Assembly: GCF_019331775.1 (NCBI RefSeq)
Contig: NZ_JAHBBD010000002.1
Location: 124,001 to 188,000, forward strand
Reading direction: 5' to 3'
Origin: Bifidobacterium phasiani
GTDB taxonomy: Bacteria > Actinomycetota > Actinomycetes > Actinomycetales > Bifidobacteriaceae
DNA length: 64,000 nt
The position numbers and the translations under genes are program-made. The notes under the pieces were generated by a model. The model was not told the origin of the DNA. It saw only the letters and a program-made list of their open reading frames with translations, and made no database searches. Positions 17,046 to 25,496 of this stretch are shown one piece after another (position 1 is the stretch's first letter; each line of letters begins with the position of its first letter).

Positions 17046-18893
17046 TTACTCGTCGAATCCCTGGATGAGCCCGGACTGCATGCCGAGCTGTTTGCGGTAG
17101 ATCTCCCAGTACCGGCCGTGCGCCCTGACCAGGCCGGCGTGGTCGCCGCGCTCGACGATCCGTCCGTGCTCGAGCACGAGGATCAGGTCGGCGTCCTTGA
17201 CCGAGGAGATGCGGTGGGCGATCGTGATGATCGTCTTCGTCCCGCCCATCTCGCGCAGGTGCCGCTGGATCTCGGCCTCGGTCTCCATGTCGACGGCGCT
17301 GGTGGTGTCGTCCATGATGAGGATGGCCGGGTCGTCGGCGAGCGCGCGGGCCAGCGACAGGCGCTGCTTCTGCCCGCCGGACAGGCCGACGCCGCGTTCG
17401 CCGACCACGGTGTCGTAGCCGTCGGGCATCGAGCGGATGAAGCCGTCGGCGCCGGCGATCGCGGCCATGCGGCGGATGTAGCCCTCGTCGCGGTCGCCGC
17501 CCGCGCCGAACGCGATGTTGCCGCCGATCGTGTCGGAGAACAGGAAGGTGTCCTGCGCGACGACGCACACCTGCGAGCGCAGCGTGGCGAGCGGCCAGTC
17601 GCGCGCGTCGATGCCGTCGATGACGACGTGGCCGACGGTCGGGTCGTAGAAGCGCGAGATGAGGTTGACCAGCGTGGACTTGCCGGAGCCGGTCTCGCCC
17701 AGGATGCCCAGCTTGGCGCCGGCCGGGATCGCGAAGTCGATGTCGCGCAGGATCGGGGTGTCCGGGTCGTCGGGGAAGGCGAAGCTGACGTGGTCGAAGC
17801 GGATCTCGCCGCTGATGCGGTCGGGGGCGGCGGCGTGGCGCTGTCCGACCTGGCTCTGGATCGAGACGGCCTGCTTGACGGACTCCTGCGCGTCGGGCTT
17901 CTCGACGATGCGCGACTTGGCGGTCAGCAGGCGGCGGATCTTGACGCAGCTGGCGTTGAAGCGCTGCAGGTCGTTGAGCAGCCAGCCGAACTGGCGCACC
18001 GGGCCGTCGATCATCCACAGGAAGCTGTTGAAGCTCACCAGGTTGCCGATCGTCATGTAGCCGTTGATGACCAGCCAGCCGCCGAAGACGAGCGTGATCA
18101 GCTGCAGCGAGTACGAGCAGCCGTCGAGCCACGGCAGATAGCGGCGGGAGTTGTAGGCCTGGGCCATGTTCTTGTCCATGTAGTCGGCGTTGCGCTCGTC
18201 GAACTTCTCGGTCTCGTACCCCTCGCGCACGAACGCCTTGACGACGCGGTTGCCCTCGATGTTCTCCTCGACCATCGAGTTGAGCGCGGCCAGCGAGTTG
18301 CGGATGTCGAAGAACAGCGGGCGGGCGTGGTTCGACAGCTGCCGGGCGAAGAACCAGATGAACGGCGTCATGCAGGCCAGGGCGAGCGCCAGGCGCCAGT
18401 CGATGGCGAACATCACGGCGATCGCGCCGACGAACATGACGATGCAGTCGAGGATGTTGTAGGTGGCCCACGACAGGAAGTGGCGCATCGCGTCGGTGTC
18501 GGAGGTCATGCGGCTCATGATGTCGCCGACGCGCGTGTGGTTGAAGTACGTGAAGTCCAGCTGGTGCAGCTTCTCGTACTCGTCGGAGACGAGGCGGAAG
18601 ATCGTGTTCTGGCCGAAGCGTTCCATGAACATCTGGTAGCCGTAGCGCGAGCCGACGCGCACGAGCGTGAACACGATCATGATCAGGCACAGCCGCACGA
18701 GCAGGTCGGCGCGGCCGCCGGTGATGACCTGGTCGACGATCACGCCGGTGATCAGCGGGATGATCAGCGCCATCGTGTCGTTGACGATGAACAGCAGCAC
18801 CGCGCCGACGACGCGCGGCAGGTCGGGCTTGCAATACGGCAGGATCCAGCGGAAGTTGCCGGCATTCTGGTTGCGGTTCGGATCGACATACAT
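17046..18893 (-). CDS. ABC exporter half-transporter, degenerate ATPase subunit
   Basis: A 615-aa partner of the subunit at 15221. Six transmembrane helices are followed by an ATPase domain with Walker A GETGSGKS (399-406), canonical LSGGQ (504-508) and Walker B ILIMDDTTS, where D529 replaces the catalytic Glu. This is the known pattern of heterodimeric exporters such as TM287/288 and BmrCD: one composite site is active (Glu of the partner plus LSGGQ here) and one is degenerate. It is the first gene of the pair. The ribosome binding site is weak and a leader of about 250 nt lies upstream. Confidence 0.92.
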   Translation of the reverse strand: MYVDPNRNQNAGNFRWILPYCKPDLPRVVGAVLLFIVNDTMALIIPLITGVIVDQVITGGRADLLVRLCLIMIVFTLVRVGSRYGYQMFMERFGQNTIFRLVSDEYEKLHQLDFTYFNHTRVGDIMSRMTSDTDAMRHFLSWATYNILDCIVMFVGAIAVMFAIDWRLALALACMTPFIWFFARQLSNHARPLFFDIRNSLAALNSMVEENIEGNRVVKAFVREGYETEKFDERNADYMDKNMAQAYNSRRYLPWLDGCSYSLQLITLVFGGWLVINGYMTIGNLVSFNSFLWMIDGPVRQFGWLLNDLQRFNASCVKIRRLLTAKSRIVEKPDAQESVKQAVSIQSQVGQRHAAAPDRISGEIRFDHVSFAFPDDPDTPILRDIDFAIPAGAKLGILGETGSGKSTLVNLISRFYDPTVGHVVIDGIDARDWPLATLRSQVCVVAQDTFLFSDTIGGNIAFGAGGDRDEGYIRRMAAIAGADGFIRSMPDGYDTVVGERGVGLSGGQKQRLSLARALADDPAILIMDDTTSAVDMETEAEIQRHLREMGGTKTIITIAHRISSVKDADLILVLEHGRIVERGDHAGLVRAHGRYWEIYRKQLGMQSGLIQGFDE

Positions 18894-19309
18894 GGTTGGG
18901 AACCCTCATGTTCCTGGGTTGGTCGATCCCGGGGCGCGCCAGCCGGGCATACGGACGCCCGCGCCGCGGCACGGCACGGATACGACGACGGCTCGCCACC
19001 CTGGGATTGTTTGCTTGTGTTGGGTTTCGGTTGTTCTGTTTTGCGGCCATGGCGCGGCCGCTACGATTCACGTCCGTCGTGTTTCGAGTAGTCCCGTCGC
19101 CGGCTTCCTCCCCGGCCGAACCCCCTGTTCGGATTCGCAAACGCGGTTCATTCTAGACCGACCGGCGCAGGCCGCAACCCCGCTACGTGTCGGCGTGTTG
19201 CCCCGCGGCGGCGGGACGGCAAGACGACGGCGGCGACGGCGGCCGGGCGAACGCGTCGCCTCATCCCAGGCAGAGGCGAGGCGCCCGTCCGGTCCGCCGC
19301 GGCCGGCCG
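18894..19309 (-). promoter_or_regulatory. Long leader and candidate promoter of the ABC exporter
   Basis: No gene is supported here. On the minus strand TTGCGG (19172-19177) and TAGAAT (19150-19155), 16 bp apart, form a candidate promoter, giving a leader of about 250 nt. A 27-codon upstream reading frame (start near 19143) lies in it. I cannot assign a riboswitch class. Confidence 0.35.
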
Positions 19310-20287
19310 TCAGCCGACGTGGCGCTCGAAGCGGCGGAAGCCCAGGATCCGGTCGATCTCGGCGAGCGCATCGGCCGGCAGCACCACGCCGGACGCGGCG
19401 AGGTTCGACTCCAGCTGGCTCGGTCGGGACGCGCCGACGATCACCGAGCTGACGGAGGGCAGGCGCAGGATCCAGGCGAGCGCCATCACCGGCATCGGCA
19501 GGCCGAGCCCGTCGGCCACGGCGAGCAGCGCCTCCACCTTGTCGAGGTTCTCGTCGGTCAGCAGGTCGTTGATCTGGTGGTCCGACTGCCAGGTCGCGCG
19601 CGAGCCGGCGGGCAGCGGCCGGCCCTTGCGGTACTTGCCGGTCAGCAGGCCCTGCGCCAGCGGCGAGAACGGCGTGATGCCGATGCCGTAGCGCTCGCAC
19701 GTCTCGACGATCTCATGCTCGATGTAGCGGTCCATCATGTGGTACTGCGGCTGGACGACGCTCAGCGGGTGCAGGCCGCGCTCGGCGATGATGCGTTCGG
19801 CGCGCTCGAGACGCGCGGCGCTCCACTCCTCGGAGACGCCGTAGTACAGGATCTTGCCCTGGTCGACCAGGTCGCTGAGCGCCTGCAGCGTCTCCTCCAT
19901 CGGGGTGGACGGGTCGAAGCGGTGGCAGTAGTACAGGTCGATGTAGTCCATGCCGAGGTTGCGCAGGCTGCGCTCGCAGTTGGCGAGGATGTGCTTGCGC
20001 GACAGGCCGTGCTGGTTGGCGCCGGGGCCGGTCGGGAAGAACACCTTGCTGGAGACGACGACCTCGTCGCGCGGGTAGTCCTTGAGCGCGCGGCCGAGGA
20101 AGACCTCGGCGTCGCCGCCCGAGTAGGCGTCGGCGCAGTCGAAGAAGTTGACGCCGGACTCCCACGCCGCGCGGACGATCGCCGCGGCGTTCTCGACGGC
20201 CGCCGTGTCCTCCAGGCGGGTCATCCAGCTGCCCAGGGCGATTTCGCCGACGGAGATGCCGGCCTTGCCGACGTTGCGGTACTGCAT
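19310..20287 (-). CDS. Aldo/keto reductase, potassium-channel-beta-like
   Basis: A 325-aa NADPH-dependent oxidoreductase with the AKR TIM barrel. The catalytic tetrad is visible: D50 and Y55 in FFDCADAYSGG, K81 in SSKVFF and H122 in YYCHRFD. The N-terminus QYRNVGKAGISVGEIALGSW matches the Kv-beta-like subgroup, and GASRPSQLESN near the end is the cofactor-binding segment. ATG at 20287 has GAAAGGGA upstream. The physiological substrate is unknown; aldehydes are usual. It is monocistronic and divergent from the esterase gene at 20939. Confidence 0.9.
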   Translation of the reverse strand: MQYRNVGKAGISVGEIALGSWMTRLEDTAAVENAAAIVRAAWESGVNFFDCADAYSGGDAEVFLGRALKDYPRDEVVVSSKVFFPTGPGANQHGLSRKHILANCERSLRNLGMDYIDLYYCHRFDPSTPMEETLQALSDLVDQGKILYYGVSEEWSAARLERAERIIAERGLHPLSVVQPQYHMMDRYIEHEIVETCERYGIGITPFSPLAQGLLTGKYRKGRPLPAGSRATWQSDHQINDLLTDENLDKVEALLAVADGLGLPMPVMALAWILRLPSVSSVIVGASRPSQLESNLAASGVVLPADALAEIDRILGFRRFERHVG

Positions 20288-20938
20288 GATTGCTGGTCCC
20301 TTTCGGTTGGGGTGGTGGTCGGGTGACGGCCGGGTGGTGGCCGGGGCGGTCGGGTGATGGTTGGATGGCGGTCGGGTGGCGCCCGCGGCGAATCTCGCCC
20401 GTCGCCAGGGTCTCCGGCCGACGTCGCATTCGTCGGCCCTGACGCGCACCTCCCTATAGTACATCGTTTACCCTCAGTTCGGGGACGACGGGGTTTCGCC
20501 GGCCGGCCCGAGCGGGTCCCGACACGCCGAAGGCGGTCGCAGAGGTCGCAGATACTGCGCGGGGAATGGCGGAATGGCGCGATTCCCGCAAGGTATCCCC
20601 CAAACCCCGCGACCACCTTCGGCGTGTCGCGCCTCGCGCCCTCCTGCCCCATCGCACCTCGCCCCGGCACACCCACACAGCGCATTTCTCCATGCACCGC
20701 CACCTTCCCATGCACCGCCGCCTTCCCATGCACCGCCGCCTTCCCATGCACCGCCACCTTCCCACACACCGCCGCACCTCCCCGCACCCGCCGCCGCGCA
20801 CCAACGCAACACGCCTTATCAAACCGGTTCGCGTCAGGGGCACAATGGAACACAGGGCCACCGGCCACACACACCGCCGGCGCCGGCCGCAGCCCCCGGC
20901 CGACAGCCGCCGGCCACCCAGCAAAGGAGCACCACCAC
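20288..20938. other. Intergenic region with low-complexity and tandem repeats
   Basis: A 651-bp stretch between two divergent genes. It holds an imperfect GGTCGGGTGG-type repeat at about 20310-20383 and the 18-bp tandem array at 20690-20779. The palindromic AAACCGGTT near 20820 may be an operator for the esterase gene. No gene is supported. Confidence 0.6.
20690..20779. repeat. Five tandem copies of an 18-bp unit
   Basis: Five head-to-tail units of CCATGCACCGCCACCTTC, four near-identical and the fifth diverged. It has no spacers, so it is a minisatellite-like repeat and not CRISPR. It lies about 160 bp before the esterase gene. Confidence 0.85.
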
Positions 20939-22003
20939 ATGACCATGACACGAGACATCACCCGCTACGACGCGCAGATGCTCAAGGACGCCGAAGCCTG
21001 GACCGAGATCGACGGCGACCTCGCCGCCGTGCCGGACGACATCGCCGCGCCCATCCTGCAGTCGCGCTGCGAGACCTCGAAGTGCGACCACCCGCGCACG
21101 GACTACTGGCACGACCCAGAAACGGTCGACGCGATCTGCGACATCGCCTACCTGCCCGACGGCGGCACCGACACGGCGGCCGGCCAGGTGCGCGGGCACC
21201 TGCTCGACATCTACCTGCCGCACGAGGCCGTCGTCCGCGGCGGCCGCACCACGCCCGTGTACGTCGACGTCCACGGCGGCGGCTTCTGCTACGGCTACAA
21301 GGAGCTCAACCGCAACTTCAACACGCATCTGGCGGCCCGGGGCTTCGCCGTCGTCTCGCTGAACTACCGCCCGGCCCCGCAGACCGACCTCAAGGGCCAG
21401 CTGGCCGACGTGCAGGCCGCGCTGCGCTGGCTGAAGGCGCATCTCGAGGACTACCCGGTCGACCCGGATTCCGTGTTCATCACGGGCGACTCGGCGGGCG
21501 GCGCGCTGTCGCTGCTGACGCTGGCGATCGAGAACAGCCCGAAGGCCGCCGCCGCGTTCGGCATCGACCAGGCGTCCGGCATCGGGTTCAAGGGCGGCGC
21601 GCTGGTCTGCGGCGTGTACAGCCTCGCCTCCGCAGGCAAGGCGACGGGCCGCGGCACCGGCTACGAGGCCGCCAAGCGCGCCATGCTCGAGGACATGCTG
21701 AGCCCGTCGTTCTTCGCCGGGCTCGAGGACGCCGACCCGGACTTCCTGACGGCCGCCGACATCGTGGCCAACGTGGACCTGCCGCCGCTGTTCCTGCTGA
21801 CCAGCAGCGACGACTTCATCCAGGCCGAGACGCTCGGGCTGGCCACGGCGCTGGCCCGCAAGGGCGCGGACTTCGAGCTGCAGGACTGGAAGACCAACAC
21901 GGCCGAGACGCTCGGCCACGTGTTCCCGGTGTGCATGACCTGGCTGGACGAGAGCCAGCAGGTGCTGGACTCGATCCGCGACTTCTCGTACGCGCGCATC
22001 TGA
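20939..22003 (+). CDS. HSL-family esterase/lipase (alpha/beta hydrolase)
   Basis: A 354-aa carboxylic ester hydrolase of the hormone-sensitive-lipase group. The oxyanion motif HGGG (112-115) and the nucleophile elbow GDSAGG (S185) are clear; TSSDDF and LGHVFPV supply the likely Asp and His. There is no signal peptide, so it acts in the cytoplasm, perhaps removing acetyl or short acyl groups from imported sugars; the substrate is inferred. The ATG at 20939 follows AAAGGAG; the open frame further upstream runs through repeats. A strong hairpin follows the stop. Confidence 0.9.
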   Translation: MTMTRDITRYDAQMLKDAEAWTEIDGDLAAVPDDIAAPILQSRCETSKCDHPRTDYWHDPETVDAICDIAYLPDGGTDTAAGQVRGHLLDIYLPHEAVVRGGRTTPVYVDVHGGGFCYGYKELNRNFNTHLAARGFAVVSLNYRPAPQTDLKGQLADVQAALRWLKAHLEDYPVDPDSVFITGDSAGGALSLLTLAIENSPKAAAAFGIDQASGIGFKGGALVCGVYSLASAGKATGRGTGYEAAKRAMLEDMLSPSFFAGLEDADPDFLTAADIVANVDLPPLFLLTSSDDFIQAETLGLATALARKGADFELQDWKTNTAETLGHVFPVCMTWLDESQQVLDSIRDFSYARI

Positions 22004-22015
22004 GCGCGGAACGGT

Positions 22016-22051
22016 GCGGGCCGGGCGCGGCTGCGGGCGCGCCCGGCCCGC
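22016..22051 (+). terminator. Terminator hairpin after esterase gene
   Basis: A perfect 14-bp GC stem (22016-22029 with 22038-22051) with an 8-nt loop starts 13 bp after the stop codon. No U-run follows. Confidence 0.6.
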
Positions 22052-22337
22052 GTGCTCTCGCAGGCCTATCTCCGCGAGGGCGGAGCAGGGCGCCGTTCAC
22101 CATCACCGAGGATCTTCCGCCCCTGCTTACCTCCGCGCGCGGAGCGGGACGTGACCATGAGCGCCCAGCTCGCATCGATGGGCGACCGTCACGACTATGA
22201 ACGTGGACGGCTGCCGGCCGTCCCGTGATTCGCAAGTCTCCGAAATCCATTGGCACAATGTGTCCGTACGCGACGGCGGGCAAAGGCCCGCCTCGCGGCA
22301 CGGATTCGATTGCGGACCGCAGCCGGTCGTAGGCCAC

Positions 22338-22409
22338 GGAACCGCTTGCGTCCCATGGAACCGATTGCATCCCACGGAATCGCTCGCGTCCCACGGAACC
22401 GCCCACCCC
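22338..22409. repeat. Tandem 19-bp repeat
   Basis: Three full units and a partial one of GGAACCGCTTGCGTCCCAT (22338, 22357, 22376, 22395), with a few changes between units. The half-site CCGATTGCA resembles LacI-type half operators, but there is no palindrome. Function unknown. Confidence 0.75.
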
Positions 22410-22454
22410 AATCACTTGCATTCCGCGGGACCGATTGCACCTAAGAAAAGAGAA

Positions 22455-22476
22455 CCCGGCGGTGGGTGCCGCCGGG
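22455..22476 (-). terminator. Intrinsic terminator of remnant copy 1
   Basis: CCCGGCGG and CCGCCGGG form an 8-bp stem with a 6-nt loop. On the minus strand it is followed by TTCTCTTTTCTT, a good terminator tail. It lies just past the stop of the remnant at 22505. Confidence 0.7.
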
Positions 22477-22504
22477 CGAGAGAAGAGAGAAGAGAAGAAG
22501 GGGT

Positions 22505-22597
22505 TCAGTTATGGGGTTCCGCCGGGAACCTCGCCAGCGGTGGTGTTCCGTTGACAGCTTCTATACAACCGCCGCATGCTTGGAGAATCCTCCGCAT
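22505..22597 (-). pseudogene. Gene 3'-end remnant, copy 1
   Basis: A 30-codon stretch ending PLARFPAEPHN and a TGA stop, followed by an intrinsic terminator. Copy 2 at 23323 aligns over the same length without gaps (shared R-LLQA/ILQA, GG, PLARF, AEPHN) and has its own terminator. Differences between the copies are spread as in protein-coding DNA, so both look like the end of one unknown gene family. Upstream an in-frame TGA breaks this copy. The parent family is not recognised. Confidence 0.5.
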
Positions 22598-22828
22598 GTC
22601 GCTCAAAGGAACCCGAAAGAATCATCGGAGTTGCACAACAACCGCCGCCCGGGCGCGCCATGGACGCGAGTCCGACCGCATGATTGCCCATCTGCGGCGT
22701 GACGCTGACCGGGGTGCATCATGGACACGGGGTCGACGGGAATGCAGGCATAGCCGATCGGCCCCAGGACGGCGGTTCGACGCCCCATCGCCGGACCGGA
22801 GCGGTCCGAGATCCCATCATCTTCACTA

Positions 22829-22998
22829 TCTGTAGCGGATTCAGCACCCTGCAGACATCCATCTGGACTACGTGAGGCATCCATCCGCCAACACCCGAAG
22901 TAGGAGCCGCGTCATTCCGCGGCCGATACTGCGAGGCACCGCGACCGGCCGCCTCACGTAATCCAGTTGGATGTTCGCAACACCGCAGATCTACCCCA
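22829..22998. repeat. Large palindromic element, copy C
   Basis: The left arm core (22832-22878, 47 bp) aligns without gaps to the left arms of copies A (51772-51818) and B (52100-52146). A diverged inverted right arm runs to about 22996, sharing GAACATCC and TACGTGAGGC when inverted. This copy is more degraded than A and B. Confidence 0.75.
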
Positions 22999-23277
22999 GA
23001 TAACGCCGATTGCCCGCCAGCGCCCCGCCATCGACGTGCCCCACTTCCAACGCGCCCGCTCCCCGATTCACGGCACTGCGCCGTGACAAGCCCTCCCGGA
23101 CGCATCGGCGCACCGATGCGCATGCCAAGCGTCCTAAGGCACGACCTCCTGCGCATCGCCGGCGCATACCTTGCAGATAACGGTAAACCAGCGGCCCTCC
23201 GCCACGGCATCGGCCACCGCGCGCGCCGGTTCGCGCCGAACACGAACAGCACAAGAACAGTACAAGAAAAAGAGAAA

Positions 23278-23298
23278 CCCGGCGGGGGTGCCGCCGGG
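23278..23298 (-). terminator. Intrinsic terminator of remnant copy 2
   Basis: CCCGGCGG and CCGCCGGG with a 5-nt loop; on the minus strand TTTCTCTTTTTCTT follows. It matches the terminator of copy 1. Confidence 0.7.
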
Positions 23299-23322
23299 TG
23301 AGAGAGAAGAGAGAAGAAGGGT

Positions 23323-23415
23323 TCAGTTATGGGGTTCCGCCAGGAACCTCGCCAGCGGCTTCGTTCTGCTGACAATCCCTATATAACCGCCCCTTGCTTG
23401 AAGGAGTCTCTGCGT
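23323..23415 (-). pseudogene. Gene 3'-end remnant, copy 2
   Basis: The paralogue of the remnant at 22505, ending TKPLARFLAEPHN and TGA. The DNA match extends through the stop codon, a pyrimidine-rich stretch and the terminator. The minus-strand frame stays open further upstream but shows no known domain. Together the two copies point to an earlier tandem duplication or two insertions of the same unit. Confidence 0.5.
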
Positions 23416-23894
23416 GTTCCTCAAAGAACTCTGAGAGGAATGTGACGGGCTTGCAAAATACGCACCGACACAGCGACTTTCACGCAAACGAACCCGCTCG
23501 TCCGACTCGGACCGAGCTACGGCAAACCCCGCTTTCCGTGCATGGACGCCAACATCCCGTCAGACGCCGCCCTTCCTGGAACCGGGCGGCACCAAAGATG
23601 CGGCCGTCGCGATCGAAGCATCGATCTTCGCCGACGCCGATGCAGCAGCCCACACGTCGTGCACGGCATCGACCGGACGTTACGACGGCTACGCACCAAA
23701 CACATACCCGCGCCCGACAGACCGAACCGACCGGAACGCGGAACCGCAGCGCGCGGAGCCGGCAGAGCGCATACGATACCGACCAAAATCCACAGCCAGA
23801 TTCAGGCATCGGCACCGCTTACCGTCAGATGCTCGATACGTTCGTCGATGGCATCGCCACCCTACACAACGGGCGCAGCAGAGACGCGTTGGTC

Positions 23895-25265
23895 CTACTT
23901 TGCCCGTTCGGCGAGCCTGGCGTCGGTTTCGGCGTTGGCCGCGTTGATCTCCTTCATGCGCTTGTTGGTCAGCTTGTACGGGATCAGCGGGAGCACGCAC
24001 AGGAACGTGAGGATCGCAGGCACCGCGTTGACCACGAAGTTGATGTTCTCACGCATGGTCTCGTCCACGACCACGCCTTGCCGGTAGCCGAACAGGCCGA
24101 GCAGGAACAGGCCGAGCGATCCGCCGATGGCCAGGCCCAGTTTGATGCTCATCGTCATCACGCCCACGGAGGCGCCCGGCATACGCTGGCCGTTACGCCA
24201 GTAGCCGTACTCGACGCAGTCCGACGTCGCGGAGAACATGATCAGCGCCGTCATCGCGAAGAAGCCGACGAAGAACGAGCCGACGACCACCAGAATCGGA
24301 TCCGCGTCCGGCCCCAGCAGGAACAGGAACAGCAGCGCAGCGCCGTCCAACAGGTTCGTGACGATCATGCTCATCTTCTTGCCCGCGACCTTGATCAGCA
24401 CAGGCACGACGAACGGCACGAGGAACTGGCCCACCTGATAGGCGACCATGATCGTGCCGGCGAGGTCGGCGCGCTGCAGCGAATGCTGATAGTAGTACAC
24501 CTGCGTGCCGATGCGGGTCAACGACGCGGCCGTGCCCAGCATGCTCGACACCACCAGCAGGAGCAGCATCGGGTTCTTCAGCAGGGAGCCCAACGACTCG
24601 GAGAACCTGACGGGTTTGTCGAACACGTTGACGTTGACCACCGTCTCCTTGCAGAACAGGAAGCTGCACAGGATCAGCGGGATGCACACGATGATGTAGA
24701 TGATGTTGGTGATCTGGTAGGCGCCGGAGTCGTTGCCGAGGAACAGGATAATCGGCATCGTGATCGCCGAAAGCACGATGTTGATGATCGCGGCGCCCGC
24801 GGAACGCCACGAATTCAGGATCACTCGCTCGTCACCGTCCGCGGTGATCGTGTTCACCAGAGCCGCCTTCGACGTATCGACGAGGGTGTAGGCGAACTCA
24901 AGGCCGATGTAGGTGATGTACGCGTACATGACCTTGCCGGTGCCCGAGAAATCGAAGTCGGAGAACGTCAGGATGGAAAGCAGCACCAGGAACGGCAGAC
25001 CCCACAGCAGCCACGGCCTGGCACGACCCCAGCGGCTGCGCGTGCCGTCGATGATGCCGCCCATGATCGGCGCCGCCACCGCGTCGATCACGCGGACCAC
25101 CAGCATCAGCGTGCTCACCGCCATAGGGGTCAGTCCGACCGCGTCCGTGTAGAACACGCTCAGGAACGAACTGATCATATAGAAACTGAACGTCGTACCC
25201 ATCTCGGCCGACATATAACCGAAGCGGGTCAGATACTTCGACTTCACACTTGTCGCAGCGACCAT
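23895..25265 (-). CDS. GPH-family sugar:cation symporter
   Basis: A 456-aa inner-membrane carrier of the glycoside-pentoside-hexuronide family (MelB/LacS/XynB type), predicted to bring in a glycoside with a cation. About twelve hydrophobic segments span the length. Family segments include GYMSAEMGTTFSFYM at the start and RSRWGRARPWLLWG after the second to third helices. No LacS-type EIIA tail. The start at 25265 aligns with its neighbour and has GAAAGGAG upstream. It is roughly 85% identical by eye to the carrier at 25497 and is a tandem duplicate. The nearby GH35 gene suggests beta-galactosides or related sugars as substrate. Confidence 0.9.
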   Translation of the reverse strand: MVAATSVKSKYLTRFGYMSAEMGTTFSFYMISSFLSVFYTDAVGLTPMAVSTLMLVVRVIDAVAAPIMGGIIDGTRSRWGRARPWLLWGLPFLVLLSILTFSDFDFSGTGKVMYAYITYIGLEFAYTLVDTSKAALVNTITADGDERVILNSWRSAGAAIINIVLSAITMPIILFLGNDSGAYQITNIIYIIVCIPLILCSFLFCKETVVNVNVFDKPVRFSESLGSLLKNPMLLLLVVSSMLGTAASLTRIGTQVYYYQHSLQRADLAGTIMVAYQVGQFLVPFVVPVLIKVAGKKMSMIVTNLLDGAALLFLFLLGPDADPILVVVGSFFVGFFAMTALIMFSATSDCVEYGYWRNGQRMPGASVGVMTMSIKLGLAIGGSLGLFLLGLFGYRQGVVVDETMRENINFVVNAVPAILTFLCVLPLIPYKLTNKRMKEINAANAETDARLAERAK

Positions 25266-25444
25266 TGCCGCGCTCCTTTCACATGAACGCCAGGAACCGA
25301 ACAATCGCCCTTGACGGCGATGAACGATTCGCGGTGGGCGATTTCAATTGCAGGACGTCGCATCGGCCACCTTGCCGATTGACTCATCGATGAACCCGGC
25401 GATCTTTCACAGCCGCGACTCCCCGTCGCGTCACAGCCGACCCC

Positions 25445-25486
25445 GGACGATCGGGCCGCCCCATGCCGCGGGCGGCCCGATCGTCC
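25445..25486 (-). terminator. Terminator hairpin after second GPH gene
   Basis: A perfect 17-bp stem (25445-25461 with 25470-25486) and 8-nt loop lie 11 bp past the stop of the carrier gene at 25497. It would separate transcription of the two GPH genes. Confidence 0.65.
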
Positions 25487-25496
25487 GACCTACCGC

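Larger units (their letters stand above)
22052..23894. other. Gene-poor 1.8-kb stretch of repeats and gene relics
   Basis: No intact gene is supported. From left to right it holds small GC palindromes (for example CTCCGCGCGCGGAG at 22131), a CACAATGTG motif (22253), a 19-bp tandem repeat (22338), two matching gene-end remnants (22505 and 23323) with terminators, and one large palindromic element (22832-22996). From about 23440 to 23894 I see nothing recognisable. Confidence 0.6.

Noticed and set aside
16900..19140. A 746-codon minus-strand open frame over the exporter gene
   Set aside because: It is out of frame with the recognisable ABC exporter and has no domain of its own.
20690..20779. 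Possible CRISPR array
   Set aside because: The units are contiguous without unique spacers, and no cas gene is present.
22760..22800. tRNA-like GGTTCGA stretch
   Set aside because: No acceptor stem, anticodon arm or CCA end can be built around it.
23394..25286. A 630-codon plus-strand open frame
   Set aside because: It is antisense to the GPH carrier and its His/Arg/Asp-rich translation matches no family.
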